DNA of 64,000 bases from Trebonia sp963767685 (GTDB taxonomy: Bacteria > Actinomycetota > Actinomycetes > Streptosporangiales > Streptosporangiaceae): NCBI GenBank assembly GCA_963767685.1, contig CAVYEZ010000005.1, positions 1,488,001-1,552,000 on the forward strand, read 5' to 3'. Both the position numbers and the translations under genes were made by a program. Shown in pieces: positions 26,812 through 35,887 of the stretch (position 1 is its first letter; each line of letters starts with the position of its first letter). Under the pieces are notes generated by a model that was given only the letters and a program-made list of their open reading frames with translations, was not told the DNA's origin and did no database searches.

Positions 26812-27573
26812 TCAGCGCAGTTCCTCCATGAAGGGCGCTCGGACATCGCGGTTGACCCGGCAGTCGAGCAGGAGCGGCCCCTGGGGCCGCTGCACCCAGT
26901 CGTCGATCTGACCGAGGTCTCCCACGGACTGGACGACGTGGGCCCGGGTCCCGAATGCCCGCGCGACGGCAGCGAAGTCGGTCGTCGGGAACGTGACCAG
27001 GTCGGTGCTGGTCCTGTGCTTGGCCGCGAGGTGGAGCTCGACGCCGTACGCGCGGTCGTTCATCACGACCACGAGAATCGGCTCGGTGCGCGTGGCGATC
27101 GTCGCCATCTCGCCGAGGCTCATCAGCGCGCCGCCGTCGCCGACGATGCTGACGACGCAGCGGCCGTCCGCGCCGACGGCAGCCCCGACGAGGTTCGCCA
27201 GCCCGAGGCCGACGGACAGGTAGTACTGAGAGAATATCGAGCCGCGCGCCCCGCGCGCCCGGAGGAACGTGTACGGGAAAGTCGTCGCGTGCCACGGGTC
27301 GTCGGTCACCCCGGCCTCAACGTCGCCGGTGATCAGCAGCAACGGGGTGCCAGCCTTCCACGCCTCTAGGAGCCCCGTGATCGCGTTGGTGACGCCCGGT
27401 CCCCTCGTCACCGTCGCGACTCCTGGCCGCCCGGTGACCCGGGCGTAGGTGTCGGCCATCGCGACGGCGGCATTCTCGTGCTTAGCCGGCACGAAGCTGA
27501 TGCCCGCCTGGTGAAACGAGTCGTCGGCGATCTCGAAATTGGCGTCTCCGACCAGGCCGAACATGTGGGTCAC
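26812..27573 (-). pseudogene. ThDP-dependent enzyme with central domain deleted
   Basis: The 253-residue frame joins most of the PYR domain (PAKHENAAVAMADTYARVTG, GPGVTNAITGLLEAWKAGT) directly to the cofactor domain (SIVGDGGALMSLGE and VVVMNDRAYG). The family is acetolactate synthase/oxalyl-CoA decarboxylase-like, about 550 residues long. The junction near GDVEAGVTDDPW is in frame, so roughly 250-300 residues, including the middle domain, are lost. In-frame codons upstream of GTG 27573 still encode the family start SAQTLAELG, but their initiation codon is gone; a TGA lies just before. It is probably non-functional. Confidence 0.72.
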
Positions 27574-27674
27574 GCCCAGTTCTGCGAGGGTCTGCGCTGA
27601 TCGCGGTCGCAGCTCGAACTCGTGTCATGTGCTCACTTCCGCTGCCGGCGAAACGCTTTCGGTCACAATCCGCG

Positions 27675-28568
27675 TCACCGATCGTCGGTCAGCAACCGAA
27701 TAGGCGTCAGGAAACGGCGCTCTCCCCAGCCGCGAGCCACCGCGTCAGCGTACAAGGCTGCCACGAGGGAACCGATCGCTCGCGGCGACCCGACGCGCCC
27801 TGCTTCCTCGACCCCGAGGCGGATGTCCTTTTCGAAGATCGCTACCACGCCGCGGGGCTTGTCGGGCTCGGCATCGTTTCGCGTCCTCACCCACTCCATC
27901 GATGGCCCGAGCATCGCGGCGTTTCCGATGGTTCCGGGTACTACCTCGGCGAACTTCTTCATGTCGACACCCGCGGCCTCGGCCAGCAGCGCCCCTTCGA
28001 CCGCGGCCACCGCATTGCACAGGCCCATGTACTGGGTGGCAAGCTTCGTCGCCGTGCCCATCCCGGCGCCGCCCAGGTAGGCGATTTGCCGGCCAAGCGC
28101 CTTCAGGATCGGCTGCGCGGCCTCGAATGCTTCAGGGGAGCCGCCCACCATGATTGTCAGCGCGCCCTCCTCGGCCGGGCCAGATGCCGTGCTGACGGGA
28201 GCATCGAGAGCTGCGAGCCCGCGGCGGTCGCACTCGTCGGCGATCTCCTTGCTCAGCGCAACCGAGACCGTCGAGTGCTCAATCAGTATGCCCCCGTGGG
28301 CCAGCCCCGTGATCACGCCCGCGGTCTTGTCGAGGACAACCTCTCGCACGGCTTCCGGCGAGGGGAGAGACGTCAGCACAGCGTCGCTGCGCCGTGCGAC
28401 CTCGATCACCGAACTTGCCGCGGTGGCGCCGCGCGAAGCCAGGAGTTCGACTTGACCGGGCCGGGTATCGAACACGTGGACGTCGTATCCGACGGTCAGG
28501 AGCCGGGTGGCCATGGGCACACCCATGGCACCGCGCCCGATGAAGCCGATCCGGGCGGGTGTCAGCAT
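27675..28568 (-). CDS. 3-hydroxyisobutyrate dehydrogenase-like protein
   Basis: The 297-residue beta-hydroxyacid dehydrogenase has RIGFIGRGAMGVPMATRLL for NAD(P), DAPVSTASGPAEEGALTIMVGG for substrate binding and the catalytic Lys in GTATKLATQYM. The Asn usually three residues after the Lys is Thr here. ATG 28568 overlaps the stop of the dioxygenase beta subunit by 7 bp, so it is coupled to it. It may oxidise a hydroxy-acid product. Confidence 0.87.
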   Translation of the reverse strand: MLTPARIGFIGRGAMGVPMATRLLTVGYDVHVFDTRPGQVELLASRGATAASSVIEVARRSDAVLTSLPSPEAVREVVLDKTAGVITGLAHGGILIEHSTVSVALSKEIADECDRRGLAALDAPVSTASGPAEEGALTIMVGGSPEAFEAAQPILKALGRQIAYLGGAGMGTATKLATQYMGLCNAVAAVEGALLAEAAGVDMKKFAEVVPGTIGNAAMLGPSMEWVRTRNDAEPDKPRGVVAIFEKDIRLGVEEAGRVGSPRAIGSLVAALYADAVARGWGERRFLTPIRLLTDDR

Positions 28569-29149
28569 AGGAAGGTGAGGTTCTTGGCGAGCAGCACGTT
28601 CTGGTCCAGAAAGATGCTGCGGCGGGCGAGCCGCAGCTCGCCGTCCTCCCGGCGAAGCACGTCCTCGCGCTTGCCGATCAGGAGCGTCTCCTCGTCCTCA
28701 AGGTGATTGCGATACACCAGGAACCGGCAGCGAGCGCGCACCTCTTCCGGTTTCCCCGCGCCGGCCGTGCGGCCCGCGATACGGACGTTCGTGATCATGT
28801 GCGTGATCCGGGACAGCGGCTCGGCCGCCCAGTGGAGCCCGCTCATCAGCTGGCGGACCCGCTTTTCGAGCGTTGTCTTGTTCTCGTCGAACCACGCCAG
28901 ATCCTCCAGCTCGCGTGTCCGCTCACGCGCCCAGTCGCCGAACTCCACGTTACGGCGCAGCGGCATCCAGTAGCGGATGTCATCGGTGATGAGCTCGAGC
29001 CACTCCTGATAGCGCCACTGGTCCAGCAGATCAGCCTCGTGGTAGAAGAACTCCTCGACTTCCCGCTGCAGCAGCAGATCATCGAGCGCCTTCGGCGATC
29101 TCGGTCCTGGGGGCACTTCCGAATAGGCAAACGCCTCGGTGGAGGTCAC
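28562..29149 (-). CDS. Ring-hydroxylating dioxygenase beta subunit
   Basis: The 195-residue small subunit resembles the beta subunits of cinnamate/phenylpropionate-type dioxygenases: LLQREVEEFFYHEADLLDQW, DDIRYWMPLRRNV and SRITHMITNVRI. It supports the alpha subunit structurally in an alpha3beta3 oxygenase. GTG 29149 overlaps the alpha stop (GTGA) and has GGGAGG upstream. Confidence 0.9.
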   Translation of the reverse strand: MTSTEAFAYSEVPPGPRSPKALDDLLLQREVEEFFYHEADLLDQWRYQEWLELITDDIRYWMPLRRNVEFGDWARERTRELEDLAWFDENKTTLEKRVRQLMSGLHWAAEPLSRITHMITNVRIAGRTAGAGKPEEVRARCRFLVYRNHLEDEETLLIGKREDVLRREDGELRLARRSIFLDQNVLLAKNLTFLC

Positions 29150-30593
29150 AGCTCGCCTCCCGAAACCACCCCGTTCGCCAGCTCGCCGTCGGCGGCGGCG
29201 AGGTACTCCTTCCATCCGTCGGCCCGCATGTGCCGCTGCCAGGCGCGGTAATAGCTCCGGATGCTCCCTTCGGTACCCAGGCCGTCGGTGAGTACGGCCT
29301 CCTTGAGCACCTCACTCTCGCGCTCACGATGCAGCCGCGCCTGATAGTTGTAGGGGAAACGGCGCGCCTGAGTGCCGCGGCTTGCCGCGGTGAGGTAGGT
29401 CCAGTTCTCCAGGTCGTCCTGCTCGGTCATGCCCGCGGGCCCGGAATAACGCAGGAAATGATGGCGGGCCAGGTCCTTGACCTCTTTTGGCGCGTCCGCG
29501 TCCACCAGCAGCCAGCGCCACGCCTCGCAGACCCCCGGGGCGATCGGGTGGAACACCGCGATGGTTCTCGGGAAAGTCGTGTGGAACGCGAGGTTCGGGA
29601 ACACGCCTCCTACGCAGATCGGGCCGGTGACACCCATTTTTCCTTGCAGGCGCGCAGCGCGGCGCCTGGCGGCCTCCCGGTGCCACTCCTCGACCACCGG
29701 CGGCACGTCGGCCGGGCCGACAGGCGAGGCGAACGTCGGGTAGAAGTCCTCGCCGCCCGTGCCCGGGGCGGCTGGTAGGCGAGGCCGCCGTGTCCCCAGC
29801 GGGGAAAACTGAAATCGGTCATCTTGCTGATCTGCTGCGAATTACTTCCGTGACGGGTGGTGGCCCCGTCGCCGCCCGGCCCGATCGCGACCGACTCCAC
29901 CGAACGATGCGTCGGCGTTCCGTGCAGGCCGTCACCGATAAAGTTCTCGGTCGCCGCCTTCCAGTTGCAGTTGATCCGCCACTTCAGGACCCCGCCGACC
30001 GCCGCGCTCCCGCCCGGCCTGCCGTCACGGCAGTCCAGCAACCAGTCGAGGTACCAGCGCATACCGCCCAGGTACTCGGCCAGCGGCGGGGCGTCCTCGC
30101 TCCACGTCGCGAACACAAGGCCCTTGTACGATTCGCTGCGCGCGTTGATCAGGCCCCATGCCACCATGTCGAGCTTGCCGTCGTACGCTGCCTTGTACTC
30201 CTGCACCCCGACGAGCTGGCCTGGTGCCTTCACCAGGTGGCCGTCGATGCCGTAGCTCCACGCGTGGTACGGGCAGGTGAACTTGCGCGTGTTGCCTTCG
30301 TCGTACCGGCAAACCCGCATTCCCTTGTGACGACATGAATTCAGCAGGACATGAACCGCACCGGAGTTGTCCCGCGTGACGATCACGCTATCGGTGCCCA
30401 TCCGCGAGACGAAGTAATCGTGAGGTTCCGGAATCTGAGATTCGTGGCCCACGACCATCCATGTCCGCCGGAAGACTCTCTCCAGCTCGGCATCGTGCAA
30501 CTCCGGGCTGACATAGGCATCCCTGCTCAGCAGCGCGTGGACGGGATCGTACAAGGCCCCGCCCGCCAGGCCGCCTTCAGAAACTGTCGCCAT
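29146..30593 (-). pseudogene. Ring-hydroxylating dioxygenase alpha subunit, frameshifted
   Basis: This is the large subunit of the two-subunit dioxygenase. The Rieske ligands are in NSCRHKGMRVCRY and FTCPYHAWSYG; the iron site is in ENFIGDGLHGTPTHRS (DxxHxxxxH). The frame starting at ATG 30593 is intact to GLAYQPP. It breaks near 29775, and the correct frame resumes at GGEDFYPTFASPVGPAD and runs to 29146. One base appears to be missing in a C/G run. All motifs survive, so the lesion is either a recent inactivation or a sequencing error. The beta subunit overlaps its end. Confidence 0.85.
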
Positions 30594-30638
30594 CCGCGCT
30601 CCTTCGTGTCACGCGTGAAGGTCGGCCACCTCGGCTAG

Positions 30639-31613
30639 CTACGCCTTCTCAACGGCCGCGAGCGCCTCCAGCACTTCCTGGGACGGCGCTAGTCTCAGCT
30701 CCACGCCCTTCACCGCCTGCTCGGTCACCTGCTGCTGCGCCGGAACGTCCGCGAGCGCGGCCTGCAACGCCTCCGGCGTCCAGCGTTGTTCGGTGTTGTC
30801 GAGGTGACGGCCGACCGTCCAGCCATCACACACCGTCACATCATCCCCGGCGACGCCGAAGATCCGGCCGGTGAAGCGGCACAGCGGCGACGCGAGGAAC
30901 GCGACCACGGCCGCCACGTTCTCCGGGGCCATCCGGTCAAAGCCCTGCTCGACCGGCTTCATGAAATCAGACTTCATGAGCTCGGCGGCCACGAACTCGC
31001 TGATCCGCGACCGGGCGACCGGCGCCACCGCGTTGACCCGGACGCCGAGCCCGGCGAGCTCGGCCGCGCAGGCGACGGTCAGGGCGGCGACGCCGGCCTT
31101 GGCCGCGGCATACATCGGGTTGCCGGGCAACGGGAAGAGCCCGACGCCGGACGTCGTGTTGACAATGCTGCGGCCCGGCTGCGGCCCCTGCTCGCGCCAG
31201 TGGACGGCCGCCCAGTGACAGAGGGCAGCGGTGCCGGTGAGGTTGACCGCGATGGTTCGCTCCCAGTCGCGTCGCGATACCGCGTCGATGGTCGCGAAAC
31301 GCGCCACGCCGGCGTTGTTGACGACGATGTCGAGCCGCCCGAACGCCTGCAGCGCCGCCTCCACCACGGTGCGGCCGCCGTCCCAGTCGGAGATGTCGGT
31401 GGCGTCGGCCGCCGCGCGGCCGCCGGCGGCGATGATGGCCTCCGCGACATCCTGGGCCGGGCCGCTGTTCGGGTGGCCGTCGCCGCTGAACTCTCCGCCG
31501 AGGTCGTTGACGAGCACGGCCGCGCCCTCCGCGGCCAGCGCCAGGGCGTGCGCCCGGCCGATGCCGCGTCCGCCGCCCGTAACAATCGCGACTTTTCCCT
31601 CCAAGATTGCCAA
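30639..31613 (-). CDS. SDR oxidoreductase (copy 1)
   Basis: The 324-residue short-chain dehydrogenase resembles the hydroxyacyl-CoA dehydrogenase part of multifunctional enzyme type 2: KVAIVTGGGRGIGRAHALAL, AAVLVNDLGGEF, VVNNAGVARFATI and the active-site YAAAKAG after NTTSGVG. A C-terminal extension of about 60 residues follows. The probable start is TTG 31613 after AGGAAGGGAAG. A close paralogue is at 39549-40517 on the other strand. It lies just upstream of the dioxygenase alpha gene, so it is the first gene of that operon. Confidence 0.87.
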   Translation of the reverse strand: MAILEGKVAIVTGGGRGIGRAHALALAAEGAAVLVNDLGGEFSGDGHPNSGPAQDVAEAIIAAGGRAAADATDISDWDGGRTVVEAALQAFGRLDIVVNNAGVARFATIDAVSRRDWERTIAVNLTGTAALCHWAAVHWREQGPQPGRSIVNTTSGVGLFPLPGNPMYAAAKAGVAALTVACAAELAGLGVRVNAVAPVARSRISEFVAAELMKSDFMKPVEQGFDRMAPENVAAVVAFLASPLCRFTGRIFGVAGDDVTVCDGWTVGRHLDNTEQRWTPEALQAALADVPAQQQVTEQAVKGVELRLAPSQEVLEALAAVEKA

Positions 31614-31817
31614 CTGTCTCTCGCTTCCCTTCCTGTCGATGGTGACCGGGGCGGGCGGCGCTGGGGCTGATTTCCTCCTTCGCCGCCTGCTCCTGCCTGT
31701 CACCCTGGTTAACCGATGTCGGATGCTCGCAGCCGCGAGATGACCGAATGACCCGGCAGATCGACCACGACGCGCAGGTGTGGCAGGCCGAAGGTGCCCG
31801 GTCGCAGGTCAGCGTCG

Positions 31818-33116
31818 TCAGATGCCGCCTGCGGATGCGGATGCGGGGGAGACGGGGCTGAGGGTGTCTGCGCATACGGTGAAATAGCCGGACCGGGCGC
31901 TGCGCGGGGCCTGCTCGGACCGGTCGGCGTTCTGCGGGTCGCGGCCCGCGTCGACGTCATCGACCATCTGCCGCAGCAGGCGCCGCAGCATCACGATGCC
32001 CTTGTCCGAGGTGCCCAGCGTTTCCTCGGAGTGCTGGGTGACCGGGCCCTGGGAAATCTGGGCCTCGTTGTCGCCGGGGAAGCGCTGCCTCTCCTCCTCC
32101 GTCAACTCCCACGGCAGCTTGCCGTTCTGCGTGATGCCGGTGAGCAGCCGCAGGAGCCGGTCGGCGCTTTTCGCCCGGAACGTGAAGAACGCCCGGAACG
32201 ACGTGTCGTCGGCCGGCACGGTGTAGATCAGGCAGTCATTACGCCGGCCGGCTATGACGTCGAAGTCGGGCAGCACGATGATGTTCGGCAGCTGCACCTC
32301 GACGGCCGACTCCAGTTCGGCGGTCGTGCCGTCCGGCTCCTCGCGCTCGAACCGCTGGTGATACATCACACCGCGTTCGGTCTTCTCGTACCTGAGCTTG
32401 CCGGCGATCGTGTACGGGTCGAAGAACGAGTGGGGGGCTCCGGTCGGCGTGCCGGTCCCGTAGAACTGCGGGCCGCTGTGGGCGTAGTGCAGCCACGCCG
32501 CGTGGACCGGGTCGACCGCGTTCTCGAAGGACTGCAGCCAGTTGTTCTTCTGGAGCAGGCCCGTCACCTTCTGCCCCGGGACGGGGACCTCGCTGAAGAA
32601 CGACTCGCCGTCGGCGAGGTCTTCGAAGAAGTCGTAGCGCGGCAGCGGCGGCTTGCGCTCCGGCGGTCCCATGTAGACGAACACCAGGCCGTACCGCTCC
32701 TCCACCGGGTACCACGGCTGGCGGGCGACGTCACGGCGCCGCCCCCGGCCGGGCTCGCACGCCTGCTCCAGGCACTGCCCTTGCACGTCGAACTTCCACC
32801 CGTGGTAGCAGCAGCGGATCCCGTCGTCCTCGATCCGGCCGTAATACAGGCTGCTCCCCCGGTGCGCGCACCGCTCGAACACCACCCCCGGGCGGCCGGC
32901 GCCGTCCCGGAACACCACCAGGTTCTCCCCCAGCACCCTGACCCGGTGGGGCACGTCGCTGACCAGCGCGGTCGAGCAGGCGACCGGGTGCCAATACCGG
33001 CGCAGCGCCTCCCCCATCGGCGTCCCCGGACCCACCTCGGTCAGCCGCGCGTCATGCGACGACCGCGGGCGGCCGTAACCAGTACCGGTGTCGATATCGG
33101 AGGACATGACAGTCAT
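31818..33116 (-). CDS. Rieske 2Fe-2S aromatic oxygenase (copy 2)
   Basis: The 432-residue paralogue of copies 1 and 3 has Rieske ligands C83, H85, C102 and H105 and iron ligands H205 and H210 in DPVHAAWLHYAHSG. ATG 33116 follows AAAGGAGAG. Bases 32623-33103 are identical to copy 1; the rest differs clearly. No reductase gene is adjacent, so it may share the reductase at 303-1268. Operator site 5 lies 121-138 bp upstream, and TetR copy 2 is divergent from it. Confidence 0.9.
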   Translation of the reverse strand: MTVMSSDIDTGTGYGRPRSSHDARLTEVGPGTPMGEALRRYWHPVACSTALVSDVPHRVRVLGENLVVFRDGAGRPGVVFERCAHRGSSLYYGRIEDDGIRCCYHGWKFDVQGQCLEQACEPGRGRRRDVARQPWYPVEERYGLVFVYMGPPERKPPLPRYDFFEDLADGESFFSEVPVPGQKVTGLLQKNNWLQSFENAVDPVHAAWLHYAHSGPQFYGTGTPTGAPHSFFDPYTIAGKLRYEKTERGVMYHQRFEREEPDGTTAELESAVEVQLPNIIVLPDFDVIAGRRNDCLIYTVPADDTSFRAFFTFRAKSADRLLRLLTGITQNGKLPWELTEEERQRFPGDNEAQISQGPVTQHSEETLGTSDKGIVMLRRLLRQMVDDVDAGRDPQNADRSEQAPRSARSGYFTVCADTLSPVSPASASAGGI

Positions 33117-33213
33117 TGCTCTCTCCTTTGAGTTTCCCCTGAGTCAGCCATCTCGGCCGCGCGCAACCGCGGGATGACGTTTCTGTCAGCCGGCCTGGTC
33201 CATCCACCGCACG

Positions 33214-33254
33214 TCTGGTACGTCAACGATCACTTCTAGTAAAAGATTTGTCAA
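33214..33254 (-). promoter_or_regulatory. Shared bipartite operator, site 5
   Basis: On the minus strand TTGACAAATCTTTTACTA (33237-33254) is followed after 6 bp by ATCGTTGACGTACCAGA (33214-33230). It lies between Rieske copy 2 and TetR copy 2. Confidence 0.66.
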
Positions 33255-33377
33255 TAACAGTTTGCGCTTCTGCGGCACGCCGCCGGGCGCCGCAAGTCGT
33301 GCGGCCGGGGACCGGTATAGTGACAGGGATGGTGGACAAGGATTCATCAAAGGGTCAGCCGGCGCCGGCCGCGGCAG

Positions 33378-34010
33378 GTGGCCGACCCGCGCCGCAAGCA
33401 GGATCCCGAGCGCACCCGCCGGCTGCTGCTGGACGCGGCGGCCGAAGAGTTCAGCCGCCGCGGCTACGAAGGCGCCCGGGTCGCGCGGATCGCGGCCGCG
33501 GCGGGCGTCGGTCACCAGCTCATCACCTACCACTTCGGCGGCAAGCAGGGACTGTACGAAGCGCTCAACGAGCGCTGGGTGGACCGCAGCACCGACCTGC
33601 TGTCCGGGCCTCAGCCGATGGTCGAGCTCATCAGGTCATTCGTGCATGTCATACACGGAGATGAAGCATGGGCCCGGACGCTGGTCCGCGAGGCACTCGA
33701 CGGGGGCTTCCCGGCCAGCGACGCCCGCGTGGCCCTGCTGATCGAGATCGTCGAGAAGACCCGGCTGCGCCAAAAGCGCGGCGACGTCAGCGGCGAGCTC
33801 GATATCGGCGCCATCACCCTGGCCCTGCTCGCCGCCTCCATCGCCCCGGCCATCCTGCCGGCGTTCGCCCGTGCCTTCGTTGGCCTGGACCCGTCCTCGA
33901 GCGCGTTCGAGGACCTGTACGCCGAGCAACTCGCCCGGATGGTCGCGGCCCTGGGCAGTCCGGAACCAGAGTCCGGTCCGGAGCCCGCCGCTAGGCCTGC
34001 CCGCGCCTGA
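33378..34010 (+). CDS. TetR family regulator (copy 2)
   Basis: The 210-residue TetR is nearly the same as copy 1: DPERTRRLLLDAAAEEFSRR, VARIAAAAGVGHQLITYHFG and KTRLRQKRGDVSGELDIG. GTG 33378 has no ribosome site. An ATG at 33329 encodes MVDKDSSKG, like the copy 1 start, but is out of frame with the body, so an N-terminal frameshift seems to have occurred. A TATAGT box at 33316-33321 would place a transcription start almost on ATG 33329. Loss of the tail may leave a working protein or a weakly expressed one. Confidence 0.8.
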   Translation: MADPRRKQDPERTRRLLLDAAAEEFSRRGYEGARVARIAAAAGVGHQLITYHFGGKQGLYEALNERWVDRSTDLLSGPQPMVELIRSFVHVIHGDEAWARTLVREALDGGFPASDARVALLIEIVEKTRLRQKRGDVSGELDIGAITLALLAASIAPAILPAFARAFVGLDPSSSAFEDLYAEQLARMVAALGSPEPESGPEPAARPARA

Positions 34011-34096
34011 GCCCGCTGCCCCCATGCCGACGTCTCAAGGGCACCCGTCGCAGCGCTCCTCCGCGCGGGCTACCGCAGGACGATGCCGCACAGCTG

Positions 34097-34137
34097 TTGA
34101 CAAACCTTTGTCAACAGACAATCGTTGATTTACCAGA
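34097..34137 (+). promoter_or_regulatory. Shared bipartite operator, site 6 (best palindrome)
   Basis: TTGACAAACCTTTGTCAA (34097-34114) has perfect 8-bp arms with a 2-bp spacer. After 6 bp comes ATCGTTGATTTACCAGA (34121-34137). It lies 119-136 bp upstream of Rieske copy 3. Confidence 0.72.
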
Positions 34138-34232
34138 TGGTCGGCTACCAGGCTGACTGGCCTTAGCCGGTGCCCCGATTACGACGCTAGCAGTCGCCAG
34201 ATGCCGTTCTGACGAACCTCAAGGGAGAGCAC

Positions 34233-35534
34233 ATGACCGTCACGTCTTCCGGTGTGGACACTGGTACCGGCTACGGTCGGCCCAAGCCCTCGTATGACGC
34301 CCGGTTGACCGAGGTGGGGCCCGGGACGCCGATGGGCGAGGCGCTGCGCCGGTACTGGCACCCGGTCGCCACGTCGACTGGGCTGACCAGCGACCTGCCG
34401 CACCGCACCAAGATCCTGGGCGAGGACCTGATCGTGTTCCGCGACGGCGCCGGGCGCCCCGGCGTGGTGTTCGAGCGGTGCGCGCACCGCGGCAGCAGCC
34501 TGTACTACGGCCGGATCGAGGACGACGGAATCCGCTGCTGCTACCACGGGTGGAAGTTCGACGTGCGGGGGCACTGCCTGGAGCAGGCGTGCGAGCCCGG
34601 CCGGGGCCGCCGCCGCGACGTCGCCCGCCAGCCCTGGTACCCGGTGGAGGAGCGCTACGGCCTCGTCTTCGTCTACATGGGCCCGCCCGACGGCAAGCCC
34701 CCGCTCCCCCGCTACGAGTGCTTTGAAGACCTCGAGGACGGCGAGTCCTTCTTCGCCGAGCTCCCCATCCCGGGGGGACAGAACGTGACCGGGCTGGTCC
34801 AAGACTTCAACTGGCTGCAGTTCTTCGAGAACGTGATGGACCCGGTGCACACCACGTGGCTGCACTACGCCCACAGCGGCCCCCAGTTCACCGGGACCGG
34901 CACCACCGGCCTCCCCGAGTCGGTCTTCGACCCGTACACGATCTCGGACAAGGTCCAGTACAACATCAAGACCGAGCACGGCCTGGCGCAATCCACGCGG
35001 TACGAGAACAAGCAGCCGGACGGCACGACCACCGAAGTGGACTTTCTCATCGAGGTGCAGCTGCCCAACGTCATCGCGCTGCCCGACTCCGTCGAGGTCG
35101 TCCCCGACCAGCGCCATGACTGCATGATCTGGGTCGTGCCGGCCGACGACACCTCCTTCCGGGTGTTTCCCTCGGTCCGCGCGAAGGGCAACGAGCGGCT
35201 CATGAAGCTGCTCATGGTCGTCAAGCAGAACGGGAAGCTGCCCTTCGAGCTGACCGAGGAGGAAATGCAGCGCTTCCCCGGTGACTTCGAGGCCCAGTCC
35301 TCCCAGGGCCCGATCACCCTGCACTCCTCGGAAACCCTGGCGACCTCCGACAAGAGCGTGGTGCAGCTGCGCCGCATGCTGCGGCGGATGGTCGACGACG
35401 TTGAGGCCGGCCGCGACCCGCAAAACGTTGACCGGTCCGAGCAGGGCCCGCGTAGCGTCCGGTCGGGTTACTTCACCGTCGGCACAAAGGAAACGCAGCT
35501 GCACCCCGCGGCCACCTCCACAGCCGACGCCTGA
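34233..35534 (+). CDS. Rieske 2Fe-2S aromatic oxygenase (copy 3)
   Basis: The 433-residue paralogue has Rieske ligands C83, H85, C102 and H105 and iron ligands H206 and H211 in DPVHTTWLHYAHSG. ATG 34233 follows AAGGGAGAG. It is similar to copies 1 and 2 throughout but is not part of the identical tract. It is downstream of TetR copy 2 on the same strand and has the best operator, site 6. No reductase is adjacent. Confidence 0.9.
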   Translation: MTVTSSGVDTGTGYGRPKPSYDARLTEVGPGTPMGEALRRYWHPVATSTGLTSDLPHRTKILGEDLIVFRDGAGRPGVVFERCAHRGSSLYYGRIEDDGIRCCYHGWKFDVRGHCLEQACEPGRGRRRDVARQPWYPVEERYGLVFVYMGPPDGKPPLPRYECFEDLEDGESFFAELPIPGGQNVTGLVQDFNWLQFFENVMDPVHTTWLHYAHSGPQFTGTGTTGLPESVFDPYTISDKVQYNIKTEHGLAQSTRYENKQPDGTTTEVDFLIEVQLPNVIALPDSVEVVPDQRHDCMIWVVPADDTSFRVFPSVRAKGNERLMKLLMVVKQNGKLPFELTEEEMQRFPGDFEAQSSQGPITLHSSETLATSDKSVVQLRRMLRRMVDDVEAGRDPQNVDRSEQGPRSVRSGYFTVGTKETQLHPAATSTADA

Positions 35535-35804
35535 ACGACGTCAGGAACTGGAACCCGAGCGTGCTGGTCACGCGATGATGCCGGGGCCGTAGGTCGCCAT
35601 TGAGGGTAATGAGCTGGTCTACGGCCCTGCATCTTCGGCCAGCAGCTGCGCGTCGTGCGCGATCAGTCCCAGTGTTCGCCAGCCTCAGCTGAGAGCGGCT
35701 GACATTGGCTAACCACAGGTGATCGCGGGAGCAGGCGGCGGGTCCCGTTGCCTGATGATTCCGCCATTACTGTCGTTGACCGCGCCCCCTCATTAGCAGC
35801 GAGC
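35535..35804. other. Intergenic, no gene seen
   Basis: This lies between convergent Rieske copy 3 and the FAD monooxygenase. I see no convincing coding sequence or operator; a hairpin follows at 35805. Confidence 0.5.
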
Positions 35805-35831
35805 GCCCGCCGACGTAGAACGTCAGCGGGC
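35805..35831. terminator. Hairpin between convergent genes
   Basis: GCCCGCCGACGT and ACGTCAGCGGGC form a 12-bp stem with one mismatch and a 3-nt loop. It is placed to terminate transcription of the minus-strand monooxygenase and the plus-strand Rieske gene. Confidence 0.45.
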
Positions 35832-35887
35832 ACCGTGCTCTTCGCTACTGACGAAGGTGTTCCGTCCAGATCCTTGCCGGGTCTTGC

